A DNA stretch of 64,000 nt, taken from contig WHVY01000001.1 of the NCBI GenBank assembly GCA_022266195.1, positions 22,382,001 to 22,446,000 on the forward strand. The letters are read 5' to 3'. This DNA is from Tetranychus cinnabarinus (lineage: Eukaryota; Arthropoda; Arachnida; Trombidiformes; Tetranychidae). A program made the position numbers and the translations under genes. This document shows, piece after piece, positions 1 through 15,391 of this stretch (positions are counted from its first letter, which is position 1; each line of letters opens with the position of its first letter). The notes under the pieces are model-generated. The model saw nothing but the letters and a program-made list of their open reading frames with translations. It was not told the DNA's origin and did no database searches.

Positions 1-261
1 CATCTCAAAATTTTTTGTGAATCTCTATATTCTCACTCATCCAGGAAATATGATAGCAATTTTCTCCGAATGTCGAAATAGTTAGATTTACAGTCAACTT
101 ATCAATTTAGTTTATTTGCAATTCTAAGACTGCAATGATGGTTTGAAATTTTCAAAAATTGTTTTAATATAATATATTTGCAGAATATTTAGTCAAGGTT
201 TTGTTTCAGTCCAAAGTTTAGCCAAGTTTTGAGATAGAATCAGTAATAATTCTCAAACCTT

Positions 262-715
262 CCAAGCTCAGATTCGGATAGCTTGTAGAAACATTAAAAC
301 GGAGTCCATTGGTACTATTAAATAATTCATCTGATCGACATTTTCTGAGGAAATTGAGTCCAAAATTGAAACTTGAAGCAGATTTTTTTCATGAGACTTA
401 TTTTAATGATCTAACTTTTGATTATCGACAAGACAATGCACTTATTTTAAGAAATAAAGTTTTCTGTTTCTGTAAAACAGATCAAGTTCGATTCTCCGTT
501 AAACATTCCGCATTCTATGGCCATAAGAATTAGATTGCTTAAACTTAGTATTTGTCGATAAAAATTGTTGCTTCGCATCATAAACTAATTACTTTTAACA
601 ATTTATTAACGGTTCTCTTGATTTTGGCCATTAGCCTTAAAACTTTGAGCCTCAATATTTCGAGAATAGCATCACCTACAATCACCATTCTTTGACCAAA
701 CATTATATTTCATTG
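262..715 (+). repeat. Inverted-repeat family, copy A
   Basis: This stretch reads as the reverse complement of 908-1400 and of 3328-3812. It carries a ~24-base deletion near 385 relative to the copy at 3328. The core that includes TTGGCCATTAGCCTTAAAACTTTGAG matches closely. No long reading frame is conserved across copies, so the unit looks non-coding. It pairs with copy A' across a spacer of about 190 bases to form a long imperfect palindrome. Confidence 0.85.
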
Positions 716-907
716 CGGGCTGGAATATAATATGAGTGAATTGCCAAAAAAATGAGCTGATTCATTTAATATTAAATACCCTAACACATCATAAGATTTG
801 TGTTCGAGTAAATCATGAACCAATTTTACAAAATAAGTAATTCAGTGCTATAGTTTTTTGGCATGATCTTGATGCATCTAGAATTTCAATGCATCATAGT
901 CCATGAT
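716..907. other. Spacer of the A/A' inverted repeat
   Basis: AT-rich sequence between the two arms. It would be the loop if the locus were transcribed through. I see no gene or short repeat in it. Confidence 0.5.
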
Positions 908-1400
908 GAAATCCAATGATTAGCTAAAAAATGATGAGTGTAAGTGATGCCATTCTCGAAATATTGAGGCTCAAAGTTTTAAGGCTAATGGCCAAAATCA
1001 AGAGAACCGTTAATAAATTGTTAAAAGTAATTAGTTTATGATGCGAAGCAACAATTTTTATCGACAAATACTAAGTTTAAGCAATCTAATTCTTATGGCC
1101 ATAGAATGCGGAATGTTTAACGGAGAATCGAACTTGATCTGTTTTACAGAAACAGAAAACTTTATTTCTTAAAATAAGTGCATTGTCTTTTCGATAATCA
1201 AAAGTTAGATCATTAAAATGAGTCTCATGAAAAAATCTACTTCCATAATTGTACAGTAGACGATCGAAGTTTCAACTTTGGACTCAATTACCTCAGAAAA
1301 TGTCGATCGGGGATAGTTTTAAATCGAATAAATGGACATAGTTTCTATGTTTCTACATACCAATAGAGTCTTAACTTGAAAGAAAGTAATTTTCACCGAT
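908..1400 (-). repeat. Inverted-repeat family, copy A'
   Basis: Reverse complement of copy A. From about 908 to 1313 it is almost identical to copy C at 3328-3725, then it diverges. The tail to about 1480 still resembles the region after copy C, with related TTTTTGC and AATTTATGC-like tracts. The near-identity with C suggests recent copying or conversion. Confidence 0.85.
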
Positions 1401-1589
1401 TTTTGCCCATTTATGCCAATTTTTGCATGAATGTGACAATTGTGTTGTCTTTGTGTCTTTTTAAATACAAGCCACAAATCAAGAATACGAATCTGAACCT
1501 TTATTAATGAGTAGACTGTTATGATTCCCGTGTTCTTTGCTCTGCGTTGTATTTGTTTTAGTTGTTAACATTCATTGTGTTGTAGCCCA

Positions 1590-1680
1590 TAATGAAATAT
1601 AATGTTTGGGTAAAGAATGATGATTAATGGTAATTATAACACATTCTCGAAATATTGCGTTCCAGTTTAATAACCTATTA
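1590..1680 (-). repeat. Partial copy of the inverted-repeat family
   Basis: About 90 bases resemble the inner end of the unit: an AATGAAATATAATGTTTGG-like start followed by TCTCGAAATATTG. The rest of the unit is not recognisable, so this is a fragment. Confidence 0.55.
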
Positions 1681-1924
1681 GTTTATTGATAGAATGAGCG
1701 AAATCAACATCAATGTTGTATTAAAATGGATTCCTAAATGATTAATAGCCAAAATCGGACTGCTATTGTGAGTTTACACCAAGAAAATGCTTAAATTGTA
1801 GAAAATTTAAGTATAATAAGCAATCTTTCCTTTATTCTGTGCATAATCAACTTTAAACTTTTATTCGATGCAAGTTTTAGTACTGTCTGAGAATCACGTT
1901 GAGTTGAGAGTTGATAGTTTATAG

Positions 1925-2390
1925 ATGTGAAGAAGCACACAAACTGAGTCCATGAGTGCTATTAACATGATTCTCCGACCAACAGTTGCCGATCAATTAG
2001 ACGTCAAAGCCGAAACTTAGATTCGTTTTTGTTAAATTATGGAACAAGATTTTGTTAGGAAACTCATTTTCGTGAGGTAACTTTTGATAGGCAACCAGAA
2101 AATGAACTTATTTTGAACAATAACATGTCCTGTTTCTGAAAAAATAGATAAGTTCGATTTTCAGTTAAATCGACAGATTTTTGTGGTCATAAAAGTTAGA
2201 AGGCTGAAACTTACTAATTATGCTTAAAAATTGTTTGGACACGTTGGTGAGTGGTCACTTTTTTCAAGTTATCAACAGTTTCCTTGATTTTGGCCATTGA
2301 CCTGAAAACTTTGAGCATCAATATTTCGAGAATAGTAGTACCCACAATCATCATTCTTTAATCAAACATTAGATTTTATTATGGGCTCTG
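1925..2390 (+). repeat. Inverted-repeat family, diverged copy B
   Basis: A diverged version of copy A in the same orientation. Its central block, with GTTCGATTTTCAGTTAAATC and TTTTGGCCATTGACCTG, is matched in reverse complement by copy B'. It is clearly older than the A/C pair. Confidence 0.75.
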
Positions 2391-2567
2391 AAGATATCGA
2401 AATTTAGATGATGCAAGGTTCTGGAAAAAAAGTTATAGCACTGTGTTACTCATGCTGTCAGATTTGATTCTTTATCGATAAAAGTAAATGGTTGCTTATG
2501 AATATTCATAATTAAATGGATTAGCTCAGATTTTCTTCGATATTAAGTCATGTTATGTGATAGTTCA

Positions 2568-3030
2568 TAATGAAATCTATTGATTGGTCAACAAAAGATG
2601 ATTTCAGATGCTATCGATTTCGAAATATTGATGTTCAAAGTTTTTAGGTAAATGGCCAAAATCATGAGAACTATTAATAAAATGAAAAAATTGTTAGTTT
2701 GTTGATGTGTGGCGATAGTTTTTATGCATAAATAGCAAGTTTTAGCCTTCTAACTCTTACGACTACAAAAATCTGTCGATTTAACTGAAAATCGAACTTA
2801 AACTGTTGTACAGAATTAGAGAAATATATTTCGCGAAATTAATGCATTTTCTGATTGCTCATCAAAATTAACCTCAGTAGAATGAGTTTAAAGAAAAAAT
2901 CTGTTTACATAGTTGGACAAAAGGCGATCGAAGTTTCAACTTTGGCCTTGATTTCCTCGGGTACTGTTAATCGGACGAATTATTTAATAGTACCGCTGGG
3001 CTCAGTTTTTATGTCCCTACAAGTCCATCA
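2568..3030 (-). repeat. Inverted-repeat family, diverged copy B'
   Basis: Reverse complement of copy B across a spacer of about 180 bases. It shares the end block around 2930-3015, including GGCGATCGAAGTTTCAACTTTGG-like sequence, with copies A' and C. The 94-codon frame across it is not conserved in the other copies. Confidence 0.75.
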
Positions 3031-3327
3031 AGTCTCATCTTTTAACTCAAATGCTCGTGTCTTTGGCAGTACTTTTTGGTTTTCATTTGCAAGTTTAACC
3101 AGAAAATTGGTTTATTTAACAAGAAATGGGTTAAGATGAGTTTGTTTAGTTGAATAAGTTGTTGCTCATACATTTGAAACCTGAATACGATGACCCAAAT
3201 GCGATAATTACATTTAATTAAATTGAATTGAATTATTAACCAGTAAAGAATCAAATTGACAGAAGAATGATGATTATTGGTTATGCCAATCCAATATATG
3301 AAATGTATGTAATAATGAAAAATATAT

Positions 3328-3900
3328 GAAATCCAATGATTAGCTAAAAAATGATGAGTGTAAGTGATGCCATTCACGAAATATTGAGGCTCAAAGTTTT
3401 AAGGCTAATGGCCAAAATCAAGAGAACCGTTAATAAATTGTTAAAAGTAATTAGTTTATGATGCGAAGCAACAATTTTTATCGACAAATACTAAGTTTAA
3501 GCAATCTAATTCTTATGGCCATAGAATGCGGAATGTTTAACGGAGAATCGAACTTGATCTGTTTTACAGAAACAGAAAACTTTATTTCTTAAAATAAGTG
3601 CATTGTCTTGTCGATAATCAAAAGTTAGATCATTAAAATAAGTCTCATGAAAAAATCTGCTTCCATAATTGTACATTAGACGATCGAAGTTTCAACTTTG
3701 GACTCAATTTCCTCAGAAAATGTCGATCAGATGAATTATTTAATAGTACCAATGGACTCCGTTTTTATGTTTCTACAAGCTATCCGAATCTGAACTTGAA
3801 AGAAATTCATTTTTACCCATTTTTCTTGCAGTATTGGTGACAATTTATGCATTAACGTGACAGTGTTGTTAAATGTTTCTTTTCAGTAACAACCACAAAA
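3328..3900 (-). repeat. Inverted-repeat family, copy C
   Basis: Same orientation as A' and nearly identical to it over about 400 bases. It retains the full end matching copy A (GGACTCCGTTTTTATGTTTCTACAAG near 3755-3780). It is the most complete copy in the window. Confidence 0.85.
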
Positions 3901-4693
3901 CATATTTTGTAGAGAAAGATCCAAGATTAGTTCAAATGTTCGTTCAGTGAAATCTAAATCAAAACATAGCCTTTCAACAGTATTATATTATTTCTTCATG
4001 ACAATATGACTCAAAGCAAATGAACATAGCAATCAAACTAACAGTGATAGATGATATTCAAGATTGAAATAAGTATCATCAGTACTTACAGTTAATGTTG
4101 CTGTAGATTGAAATCTTTGGCTTACCCATCAAATCTGTTCTAATCGTACCCAATCGGTACTAACTCATGTATCGTTAATTTTTCAATTAATTACAATTCG
4201 ATCGCACATACTTTCCAAGTTAAAATTTCAGAATCAATCATATCATAATGAATGCTAGATTATAATATTATAAGAACTAAAGGAATGAAATAGAATGACT
4301 TTTTGGATAATTTGGCTTTTATGTCTAATTTAAGTCAAATTAATTTGTTATGATGCAAACTTTTTTAAACATAACACAGAGAATAATAAATTAGCTTTTT
4401 CTTAATAGTAATGCAGGTAAATCTTTTATTAAATTGATAGTTTTTAGTTTAAACAAGAGAAGGCTTCAGCGTTAAATAGCTAATATTTTCTGGTCATTTG
4501 GCTTTTTTTTTGAAAAAAGAAAAAGAAAACCCAAATGTAAATAAAAGAACTTCTAAGTATAAATATCATTTCATTGTGACAGTTATAACAGTTGTATGCA
4601 AGTCAACCTTATTATCATCATTTTATTAATTCATATTTCTATTTGCTATCTTGTTTTTTTTGTTAGTTTTATTAATATAATAACAATAGGAAG
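3901..4693. other. Upstream region of Piwi gene 1
   Basis: AT-rich non-coding sequence between the repeat cluster and the Piwi start codon. The block ATTTTCTGGTCATTTGG near 4480-4497 recurs in reverse complement near 34970-34986, upstream of Piwi gene 2. It may be a remnant of the duplicated promoter region. Confidence 0.4.
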
Positions 4694-7328
<2,635 letters not shown>

Positions 7329-8117
7329 TCAATCACTAAGAAAACTCTAATCCATATGTTTGTCTTTTCGTATTATATTTCACCTTTTGTTCATTCCCTT
7401 TGAAGATCTTATTGTAACAATAAATTAATTTGAATTAAAAGTTTTCAAAGATGAATTAGTATTGTTCGATTTCGATAAAATCTATCAGGAGAGCAGAATT
7501 ACTGATCGATGATGCTCTTTCGGTGATTGTAATTGCAAAGAGCATAAAGAAATGTTGGACTGGTCACTATTAGTCAATCAAAAAAAACTCGACTCTCGAA
7601 AAATAAGTCATTTCATGAAAAAGAATTAATTGACTGTAATTATACTTATATTTATTAAATATTGTCCGAAGAAGGTCTAATCATCGGGTCAAATCATCGA
7701 GTTAATAAATTTGCATAACAGACCCTCTATTTACTACATTCTTAAATCTTATAAAAATTACCCTTAAATTTACTTGAAAAACAAACTTTTCAATGTTACA
7801 CAGTTACATTATTTCGTTTTTATTATTGTTTTTCTCATTATGACATTGAGTCTTCCTTCTTTCTGAATTAGAAACTTTGATGTGAGTTGAAATTTCAACG
7901 TTATTGTCAGCATACAAGAAAAATAAATTAACAAATTAAAACTTGATAGAATAATTTACATTTCAGATGTTTTGTTCCACAGCATGTTCCTCAACATAAA
8001 TTTCTGTTTCCAAAACTTTGAAAATGAATGTTCTTAAAATTTTATCAAGTTTTCAAACAAAGAATATATCGGTTTAATGAGATGATAAAATGCGATATTT
8101 CTGCTGCAAGCACTAAA
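7329..8117. other. 3' flanks of convergent Piwi 1 and PUS1
   Basis: No gene seen. The first ~115 bases resemble the sequence after the stop of Piwi gene 2 (reverse complement of about 31720-31827), so the duplication or conversion tract extends into the 3' UTR. Confidence 0.6.
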
Positions 8118-9693
8118 TTAGCCATCCACTTCTTTGGTGTCATTGGTTTCCTAAAATGATTGATAATGCAAAAAATTTTATTACAGTCAAACATCTTATT
8201 CAATATTTAGATGATAGATTAAACTTACTTTTAACTGGTCAGTGTTTCCTTTTTTATCCAGCACGCCCGCTTTAATTGCTGCAGCTGTATACGTTGCTTC
8301 GATCTTAGGGTCGTTTGTATCAAGTAAAAAATCATTTTCTATTGGAGCAGGAGCACCGGGTTCTCTAACTGTGAAGGTGTGAACTGGAAGTAGTTGTAAC
8401 CATTTCATCATACTTAATTCATTTATTTCAGAATCAATTATTACTGGATGTATGAATTCTTCAACGAATGATTGAATAACATCATTATATTCATCCCAAG
8501 TAAGTGCTTCGTGGATTCCATCACCGCTGTATCTCTTATTATATTTATCATAGTGAACTTCTTCCAACATTAATCCTAGTCCGGGCGCTTTAGGTATATC
8601 CAATCGCTCTAACTTGAAAGCTTTAGAAATTACTTCTTCCGTTGCATATCCACGCATTATACCAATGGCAAGTCCGATCATTTTACGAATTTGATGCATC
8701 ATGAAACTTTGTCCCCTTACTCGAATCATCACGAATTCAAGATCTTTTCGGATGAATGGTTGACCACATTCCATTTTGATAATGTACCTCATAGCACTTG
8801 GATCAACAGAATTTTTTTGAGATGTAAAGTTAAAAAAATTGTGAGTTCCTACGTATCTGCCAAGAATTTGGTTAAAGCGATCTATATAATCAGGTTTAAC
8901 TCGATAACTGAGATTAACTGTTTCATCTGGTGGTGCTAAGGCAAATGAAGGCATCATATATGCATAAGTTCGTCCATCGCAATAATTTTTGCAATCAAAA
9001 TGGCGGGTTGTTTTTTTTACAGCTATAACTCGAATTTGTGGAGGTAAAAGAGAATTTATTTCTGTAATCTTTTCTGGAAACCATTCTGGCATACGACAAG
9101 ATAAAATTTGTTTAATTGCTGAGACCCCTTTATCGGTTCTGGCCGCTCTTTGGAAGAAAAATTCTTGTGGTCGATCATAATGTTCTTGTTTGATTAAATT
9201 TAACTTTAAAAAGGCGTCAAACAAATCGCCTTCAATAGTTTTAACTTGAGCATTTCTATAAATTTGGAGAAATAAAAAAATTACTTAATTAGAAAAGACG
9301 ATAAAATAAACAAACAAACCTTTGAAGACCATAATAATTGACACCACAATAACTGAGAAGAATTGCAAATTTTTTGGGTTTAATTTTCACGGTATCAGGA
9401 GTTGAGGAAATTTCAGTTTTGGTCTTTTTTTCTTCCACTGACTGATTATTTTCATCTTCTAGTTTTCTCTTGACATCAGTGTTTACTCGAAGAGAATCGC
9501 TGGCTTCCTCCATACTAGTTTGATACGATGAATAATTTTGTTTGAATACTTGATTGTAAAATCTAAAACAATTATAGCCCTTGAAACTGGACTTAGAAGT
9601 TGTCCCGGAGGACAAAAGATTCCAAATTTTTACGTTGACAGGAAGATTAAAATCACATACTAAAGCTAATGAACTTCTAAAATTGAATTTCAT
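8118..9693 (-). CDS. PUS1: tRNA pseudouridine synthase 1 (TruA family)
   Basis: Three exons (9693-9320, 9255-8229, 8150-8118) give 477 residues. PUS1 isomerises uridine to pseudouridine in tRNAs and other RNAs. The catalytic Asp is D166 in the motif ARTDKGVSA. Other TruA-family blocks include YYGLQR before it and a MMHQIRKMIGL-like block in the second half. The first ~45 residues are rich in Arg, Ser and aromatic residues with few acids, like a mitochondrial presequence. A second in-frame Met (MEEASDS) follows about 60 residues in and could start a nuclear or cytosolic form. The last coding exon is only 11 codons and ends VDG. Human PUS1 is slightly shorter. Confidence 0.93.
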
Positions 9694-10191
9694 CGATTTC
9701 AATTTGAATTTTCAATTGATAATGTATAAAAGTTTATTGAAGTAACAATTAGTCACCAGCTGATATTTCAAGACATGCAACTAGCGTGTTTCCATCTCTT
9801 TAATCTGACATCTAGTGACTAACAATGGAAACCGCAAAATACAGATTAAAGTTAAATTCAATTAATAATTTAGTTTCTCTAAGCATGTTAAATACTTAAA
9901 ATTCATATTTCATTTTAAATATCTAACCAAAAATCATTAAATCAAATAAGATGGTTCATTCAAACATTCATTAACTTCCAGATATGCTAAAGTAAAACAA
10001 ATGTTCAATTTTGTTACTAATCTTGATTCACGCGCCAAGAATCATATGATCATATAGCCTATCACCTGGATTCTGAAAATCTTTTTTGATTAAGTTTATC
10101 AAATACTTATGACATAAAGTATTGTTTTGAAAGCTCAATGGTCTTGTTTAGTTAATCGGTTGTATTTATCTAGAATTAGTGATTTGTAACC
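9694..10191. promoter_or_regulatory. Divergent promoter region of PUS1 and dynein light intermediate chain
   Basis: Non-coding gap of about 500 bases between two start codons facing away from each other. It must hold both 5' UTRs and promoters. No TATA box is obvious in either direction. Confidence 0.5.
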
Positions 10192-11690
10192 ATGGATTTG
10201 GTTCTTTCAATTCTTCACAATGGTGGTAGTGCACCAACATCAAACAAGCTACCATCCAACAAAGCTGTTTTGGTACTTGGTGATAATGAAACTGGCAAGA
10301 CTTCTCTGATTGCCAAAATTCAAGGAAATGATGACCCTAAGAAAGGTTCAGGATTAGAATATCATCATTTATTGGTTCGTGACGAGTATCGAGATGAACA
10401 AACCAGACTAAGTGTGTGGGTTCTTGACGGTGATCTTTATCACACAAACCTGCTACGATTCCCTGTGAATGAAGAAAATTTTCCTCATACTACATTAGTA
10501 TTGGTTGCATCCATGTCTGAACCATGGAATATTCTTGATTCTCTTGAAAAATGGGCCAATGTGTTTGAAGGGCACATCGAAAGATTAAACATGAAACCTG
10601 AAAAACTTGCTGAATATAAGCGATCAATTGTGAGAAGATATTTGGAATACATTTCTCCCGGTGACGAAATTGAAGGATTAGTATCTGCACCTAAGTCTCG
10701 AAGTGAATCGATAAATGAAAAAATGGACCAATCAACAATGAGTGTAAGTGGATTAGGAGAAGAAATTCTTGGTGATAATGTTCTGACTAATAACTTAGGC
10801 CTTGATGTTATAGTTGTTATAACCAAGACAGATTACATGTCTGTTTTAGAGAAAGAGTATGACTATAAAGAGGAACATTTTGATTTTATTCAGCAAGCTG
10901 TTCGTAAATTCTGTCTCACATGTAAGTAGCTCTTAGCACATCAGAGACTTCATTATATTCTTTAAACTAAACATCTAACTTATCGTTACATCCGATTTCA
11001 GATGGTGCATCATTATTTTATGTTTCTGCTAAAATCAACAAAAATTGTGATTTACTCTACAAATATCTTGTTCATCGAATTTATGGCCTACCCTTTAAAA
11101 CTCCAGCCTTGGTTGTTGAAAAAGATGCTGTTTTTATTCCATCAGGATGGGACAATGAGAAAAAAATAGCCATACTCTACGAAAATATTCAATCTTGTAT
11201 GCCAGATGATAATTACAATGATGTCATTATAAAACCAGAAACTCGACAGACACTCCAAAAAGATATTGAATTAACTGCTGAAGATGACCAATTGTTTTTA
11301 CTAAAAATGCAAGCTCAGCTTACGCAAAATGTACCAACTGCAATAACATCGACACCACCATCCCTTAGAACACCAATGATGCCTAAGCCAGGAGAAAGAA
11401 GAATGGCTGGAGCATCACCTCTACCCGGAGTTCAGGTAAGATGTTTAAACATCTTATGTTACTGTAAGCCGAATTTAATATCTTTCAACAATTTTGATTT
11501 TTTTGTTCATTCATAGCTTGATGGATCTAAGATTAGTCCAGGAGGAGAGGGAGTTTTGCAAAGTTTCTTCAACAGTTTACTGAATCGACGATCTGGAACA
11601 GGAATGACAAACTCTCCATCAAGCCTCACAGCGAGTCCACAAACGCCCATGACTCCTACACTGTCGGAAAAACAACCTAAACCAGAGTAA
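10192..11690 (+). CDS. DLIC: Cytoplasmic dynein light intermediate chain
   Basis: Three exons (10192-10921, 11002-11435, 11517-11690) encode 445 residues. The protein links the dynein motor to cargo adaptors. The N-terminal Ras-like domain has a P-loop at residues 30-38 (GDNETGKTS) and the family stretch ILDSLEKW. The exon junction restores YGASLFYVSAK and the KNCDLLYKYL region typical of the family. The tail is Pro, Ser and Thr rich (SLTASPQTPMTP), as in vertebrate LIC1/2, and contains FFNSLLNR, which resembles the adaptor-binding helix. Length is close to the animal family. An AATAAA lies near 11865. Confidence 0.93.
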
Positions 11691-12597
11691 TCACTAATCG
11701 AAAAGATAACAGTTTTCACATTATCTATTTATAAATATCGAATCTATTTAAATATAATGATATTGAATGAATTGTGCAAAAGCAAATTTTAATCATTCAT
11801 TTTTATTAGCACTTAACACCGAAAAGTGATCTAGTAAAATGATATTCATACAAAAAATAAACAAAAATTGTGGTAAATCGAATTCATTTTATTCAAAAGT
11901 TAGCATTTTATTTTTACAAAACTAAATCATTTGTGTGTGGCGAGATAAGTATAGAATAATATGATTGGTTTACGATTAAAAATTACAAGTCTTCTCACTG
12001 TCGAAATGTTTTGAATCGAATAATTTGATGAATACTCAGTTTAAGAAACTCAATAATGTATAACATAGTAAGTTATCCAACCTTCGTAAATAATAAATGA
12101 ACTATCAAATTAATAAATCACTATTAAATAGATTTTTAGACATTGGCTATTTATGAAATATATTAAATTCAATTGATTAAAACAAAAATAACCATAAAAG
12201 TTGAACAATTTTTTAAAGTTTTATTAAAGCTTTTGAATTCATCTTGATTCTGGCGCCATTGATCATATGTTTCATTTCCTTTTCAAACTTTGCAATGACA
12301 ACAAAATTTTGCAAGATTTAACTCTTTAAATGTGCATGTTTTTTTAGTTTAAACTCTTTTACTCTTTTGTTAATTTTATTTTTGAAGAATATTATTTTGA
12401 GTGAGTGTTTAAATACAATACAGATTTAACCATGGTTTGAGAATTTATAGATTAAATTTATCTTCTCTTTATATTAAAGTGTATAGTATTCAGTTCTTAC
12501 TATAAACTGTTTAGTAAGAGTCTGCCATTTTATAATTTTGTTTTCTCATCTGGTTCATCTTCATTTATACTGTACTATTTATTTAATTATACGCAAG
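11691..12597. other. Intergenic, dynein chain to RPC5
   Basis: AT-rich, with the polyadenylation region of the dynein gene in its first 200 bases. The last few hundred bases should contain the RPC5 promoter and 5' UTR. No further gene or repeat seen. Confidence 0.5.
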
Positions 12598-14547
12598 ATG
12601 GAGAGTAAAAATGAAAAAAGAAAGAGGCCAGTAAAGGATCGTGTGATTAAAGAGGTAAGTTTTATTAAATGAGTTATTTTTGCTAGTTTATTAACCTTTA
12701 CTCTTTTTGTTTTTCAATTTTCATTCGGAATCTTTCAAGATGGATGTTTATCTTTGCTCCAACCTGTATCCTAAATTACATGTCTTCAACTTTCCACCTG
12801 GATTTGATCCTCTAGCCACTGACAAAACTAATCTTCTCGGTGTTAAAGTAAAACTAGAAAGCAAGAGATTTATGATGAATGTAAAGATTGACGATAAAAG
12901 TCGCAATTTTGATAAAGATAAAAGTAAAGATATTGCTTATATTACAGAGCAAGGTGATGAACCTTTTTTTTCAAATAATTATATGGATAAGCTAATTCTT
13001 AAATCAAACGAGGCCAAACCTGCTAACTTGCAATATGCTGTTGGTGTTTTAAAGCATGACTCAGACGAGATACATTTAACGCCAATAAACTCTGTGATAC
13101 AATTTACGCCAAGTTTTGATTATTTTGATCATAAAGAAAAGAAAGATAGAAAAGAAACTCCAGGATCGGCTAAAGGAGGAATCGATTCGAGTGGTGAAGG
13201 AGAGGAAAAGAAAGAAGAACATGCTAAAAAAGTTCTCCTCAGATTTGAGAAGCCAGACGAAGAGAAAACAAAAAAAGCAAGAGAGGCTTCTTTTTCATTT
13301 ATCAAACAAAAAATTGCCAATGAACCATGGACTGATATAAATGTAAGCCTTCGGGATTCAACAACTGCCATGATTGAGAAACAAAATTTATTTTTTCACC
13401 GAGCATCAGATGAATTTCTTAATGACTTTAATGGTCCTGACGTTTTGATGGCTGGCGATCAGGAAGCTCAGAGCTCAAATATGCAGGAAAATTCGATATC
13501 GTGTATTGAAGAATTCCTAAAGCCATTGACAAATACTTCAAATTCAAGCACATCTTGTTTATCGTCATTAACCAAGCAGAAGAATATAACTTTAAGTAAC
13601 AAAATTCATAGAATCATGATGAGTGCTAAAGTTGTTTCCTTTACTGATCTTAAAAATCTGCTATCTGATGTAAGTGATCAGGCTTTATTGATTCGAAACA
13701 TTCAAAAATATGCAGTGACGGTTCAAGGAAATTGGGTAATAAAAAGTGAATTCCTCTACCCACAAGAGAATGGTGCTTCAACAACCAGTCCCCTCACTGG
13801 CATCCCTAAAGAATTGCTCTGTCGAGCTAGAGATTTCATTTTGTGGTCCTTCTCTCAAGGAAACTCTGTTAGCAGGCCAGAAATAATTGAGAAAACAAAG
13901 GTACAACACATGCTTTTATTTCATTAGGAAATCTTTCGACTCTAAAATGTCTACAAAAATCCTCAGTTAGTCGAACTGAAACACTCAACAGATTAAATAT
14001 CATTGACCTATCATCAACAAATTATTTTTTTACAATCAAATGTGAATGTGAATTCACACAATAATTTCGAGTATTAGTCTTTCAAAGACTAGTATTAAAT
14101 CTTTCATTAAGTAAACAAGTGTAAACAGTGTTTCATTTCGACATAAACTTTGTTCAATGTCAAATTAATTTGCTGTGAATTAACTCCTTTTTTCTTTTGT
14201 CTCTTTTCAAGATACCTCCGGAGGAAATTCTCAATATTCTGAAAGAGACAGCTAGATTTAGTGGATCTGACAAACGCTGGTACTTCATGCTTCCTACAGA
14301 CAATGACTTTATTGAAAAGTATGCATACATTGGGAAACTCAAATTGTTTATATTCTAATCTTGTCAATTTGTTTAATTTTTTCTTTTTTCTTTTCTGTTT
14401 ACTCAATTTATTAGATATCCTGAAGTCGTTCATCGTGAAAATTTATTTTGGGAAGCTAGAATTGTGCAAGTTAGCAAAGCATACTCAGCGCAAAAAATTA
14501 AACCACGGAAACATAGAAAAAGTTCTTCATCGACATCTTCAAGCTAG
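12598..14547 (+). CDS. POLR3E: RNA polymerase III subunit RPC5
   Basis: Four exons (12598-12654, 12740-13900, 14212-14318, 14415-14547) encode 485 residues. RPC5 is a Pol III-specific subunit that forms a TFIIF-like pair with RPC4. The first exon is a short basic leader of 19 codons. The next begins MDVYLCSNLYPKLHVFNFP, matching the Sin-N start of the family. A LHLTP-like EIHLTPINSVIQFTPSF block and a VLLRF..P block with EPW follow. An acidic Lys/Glu insert sits at about 160-200. Exon 3 uses a GTATGC donor, and joining it to exon 4 gives IEKYPEVVHRENLFWE. The protein ends in a Ser-rich tail. It is shorter than vertebrate RPC5, which has extra C-terminal winged-helix repeats. Confidence 0.88.
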
Positions 14548-15391
14548 TTATTTTGGTTTAAATCTTACATTTATAATAATGTGGATTTAATGTTTGTGTA
14601 TCAAAAGCTGGATTATTTTCATGCATTTGTTTATACTTATAAGATAAATTTATGTATAAATTCCTTTATTCTTTTCATTACTTCGACGTCCTGTATAACA
14701 TTATGCTTCACATTTTGTCATCCAAATGTATACCTTGAAACTTGTCAAATATTGACAAATATCTGCTAAGATAAATGAATTAAGTGAACTGATTTCAATA
14801 CAAATAGGTGAATCGATATATTAAACTGATTATTGGGTAAAAGCCGCTATAAATCATTTTTATTTTGTATCAAATCTTTGTCAAATCATTTCAATTTCAT
14901 AAATAATTTTCAATCAGTTCTCTGTTACAGATGTAGTAGATTATTGTCTAATAAGTACTGTAAAGCGATAAAAGTAAATAATTTTCCTTCAACATGATAC
15001 ATTTCTAAATACAAGTAGACACAAAAATTCATAAAAATTTTTGTCTTTGTAAAATAAATAAACTTATTAAATTTATAATCCTTTGCTGCAAGCAAGTCGC
15101 TTAAAGCAAAATCTGAATCAAGTTTATGCTCTGCGCAATTATTTAACTAACCCTACAATGTAAGCGGCTTCAAATTTTTCCCGTGGTTAAACTGCTTTAT
15201 TTTGTGTATAAAACCGCAGTTTTGTTGAATGTTTTTTATTTATGTTTATTTTGCTTTAAAAATACTCAACTTTTAATTTACACATACTTACTGTTCAATA
15301 TTTAATGCTTCGTTAATAATTTGAACTGCTTTCTAAGGTTATCATCGAGGTTTCATTGTTCAATCGTTTATAGATTTACTCTCATCAAAAC
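14548..15391. other. Intergenic, RPC5 to CBP20
   Basis: AT-rich non-coding sequence with several AATAAA-like hexamers, for example near 15052. No gene recognised. Confidence 0.5.

Noticed and set aside
309..533. 74-codon frame inside repeat copy A
   Set aside because: It lies in a multi-copy unit and the frame is not conserved in the other copies.
2855..3377. Overlapping frames of 94 (+) and 111 (-) codons in repeat copy B'
   Set aside because: They overlap on opposite strands within the repeat, have no domain and are not preserved in copies A' and C.
262..3900. Repeat cluster considered as a CRISPR array or satellite
   Set aside because: The units are ~450 bases, in alternating orientation and diverged, in a eukaryotic genome; neither short repeats with spacers nor uniform tandem units are present.
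13129..13371. Minus-strand 80-codon frame in RPC5
   Set aside because: It is antisense to the Lys/Glu-rich part of RPC5 and has no independent support.
14107..14769. Several 60-110-codon frames around the last RPC5 exons
   Set aside because: They cross introns and 3' UTR; the spliced RPC5 model explains the conserved parts.
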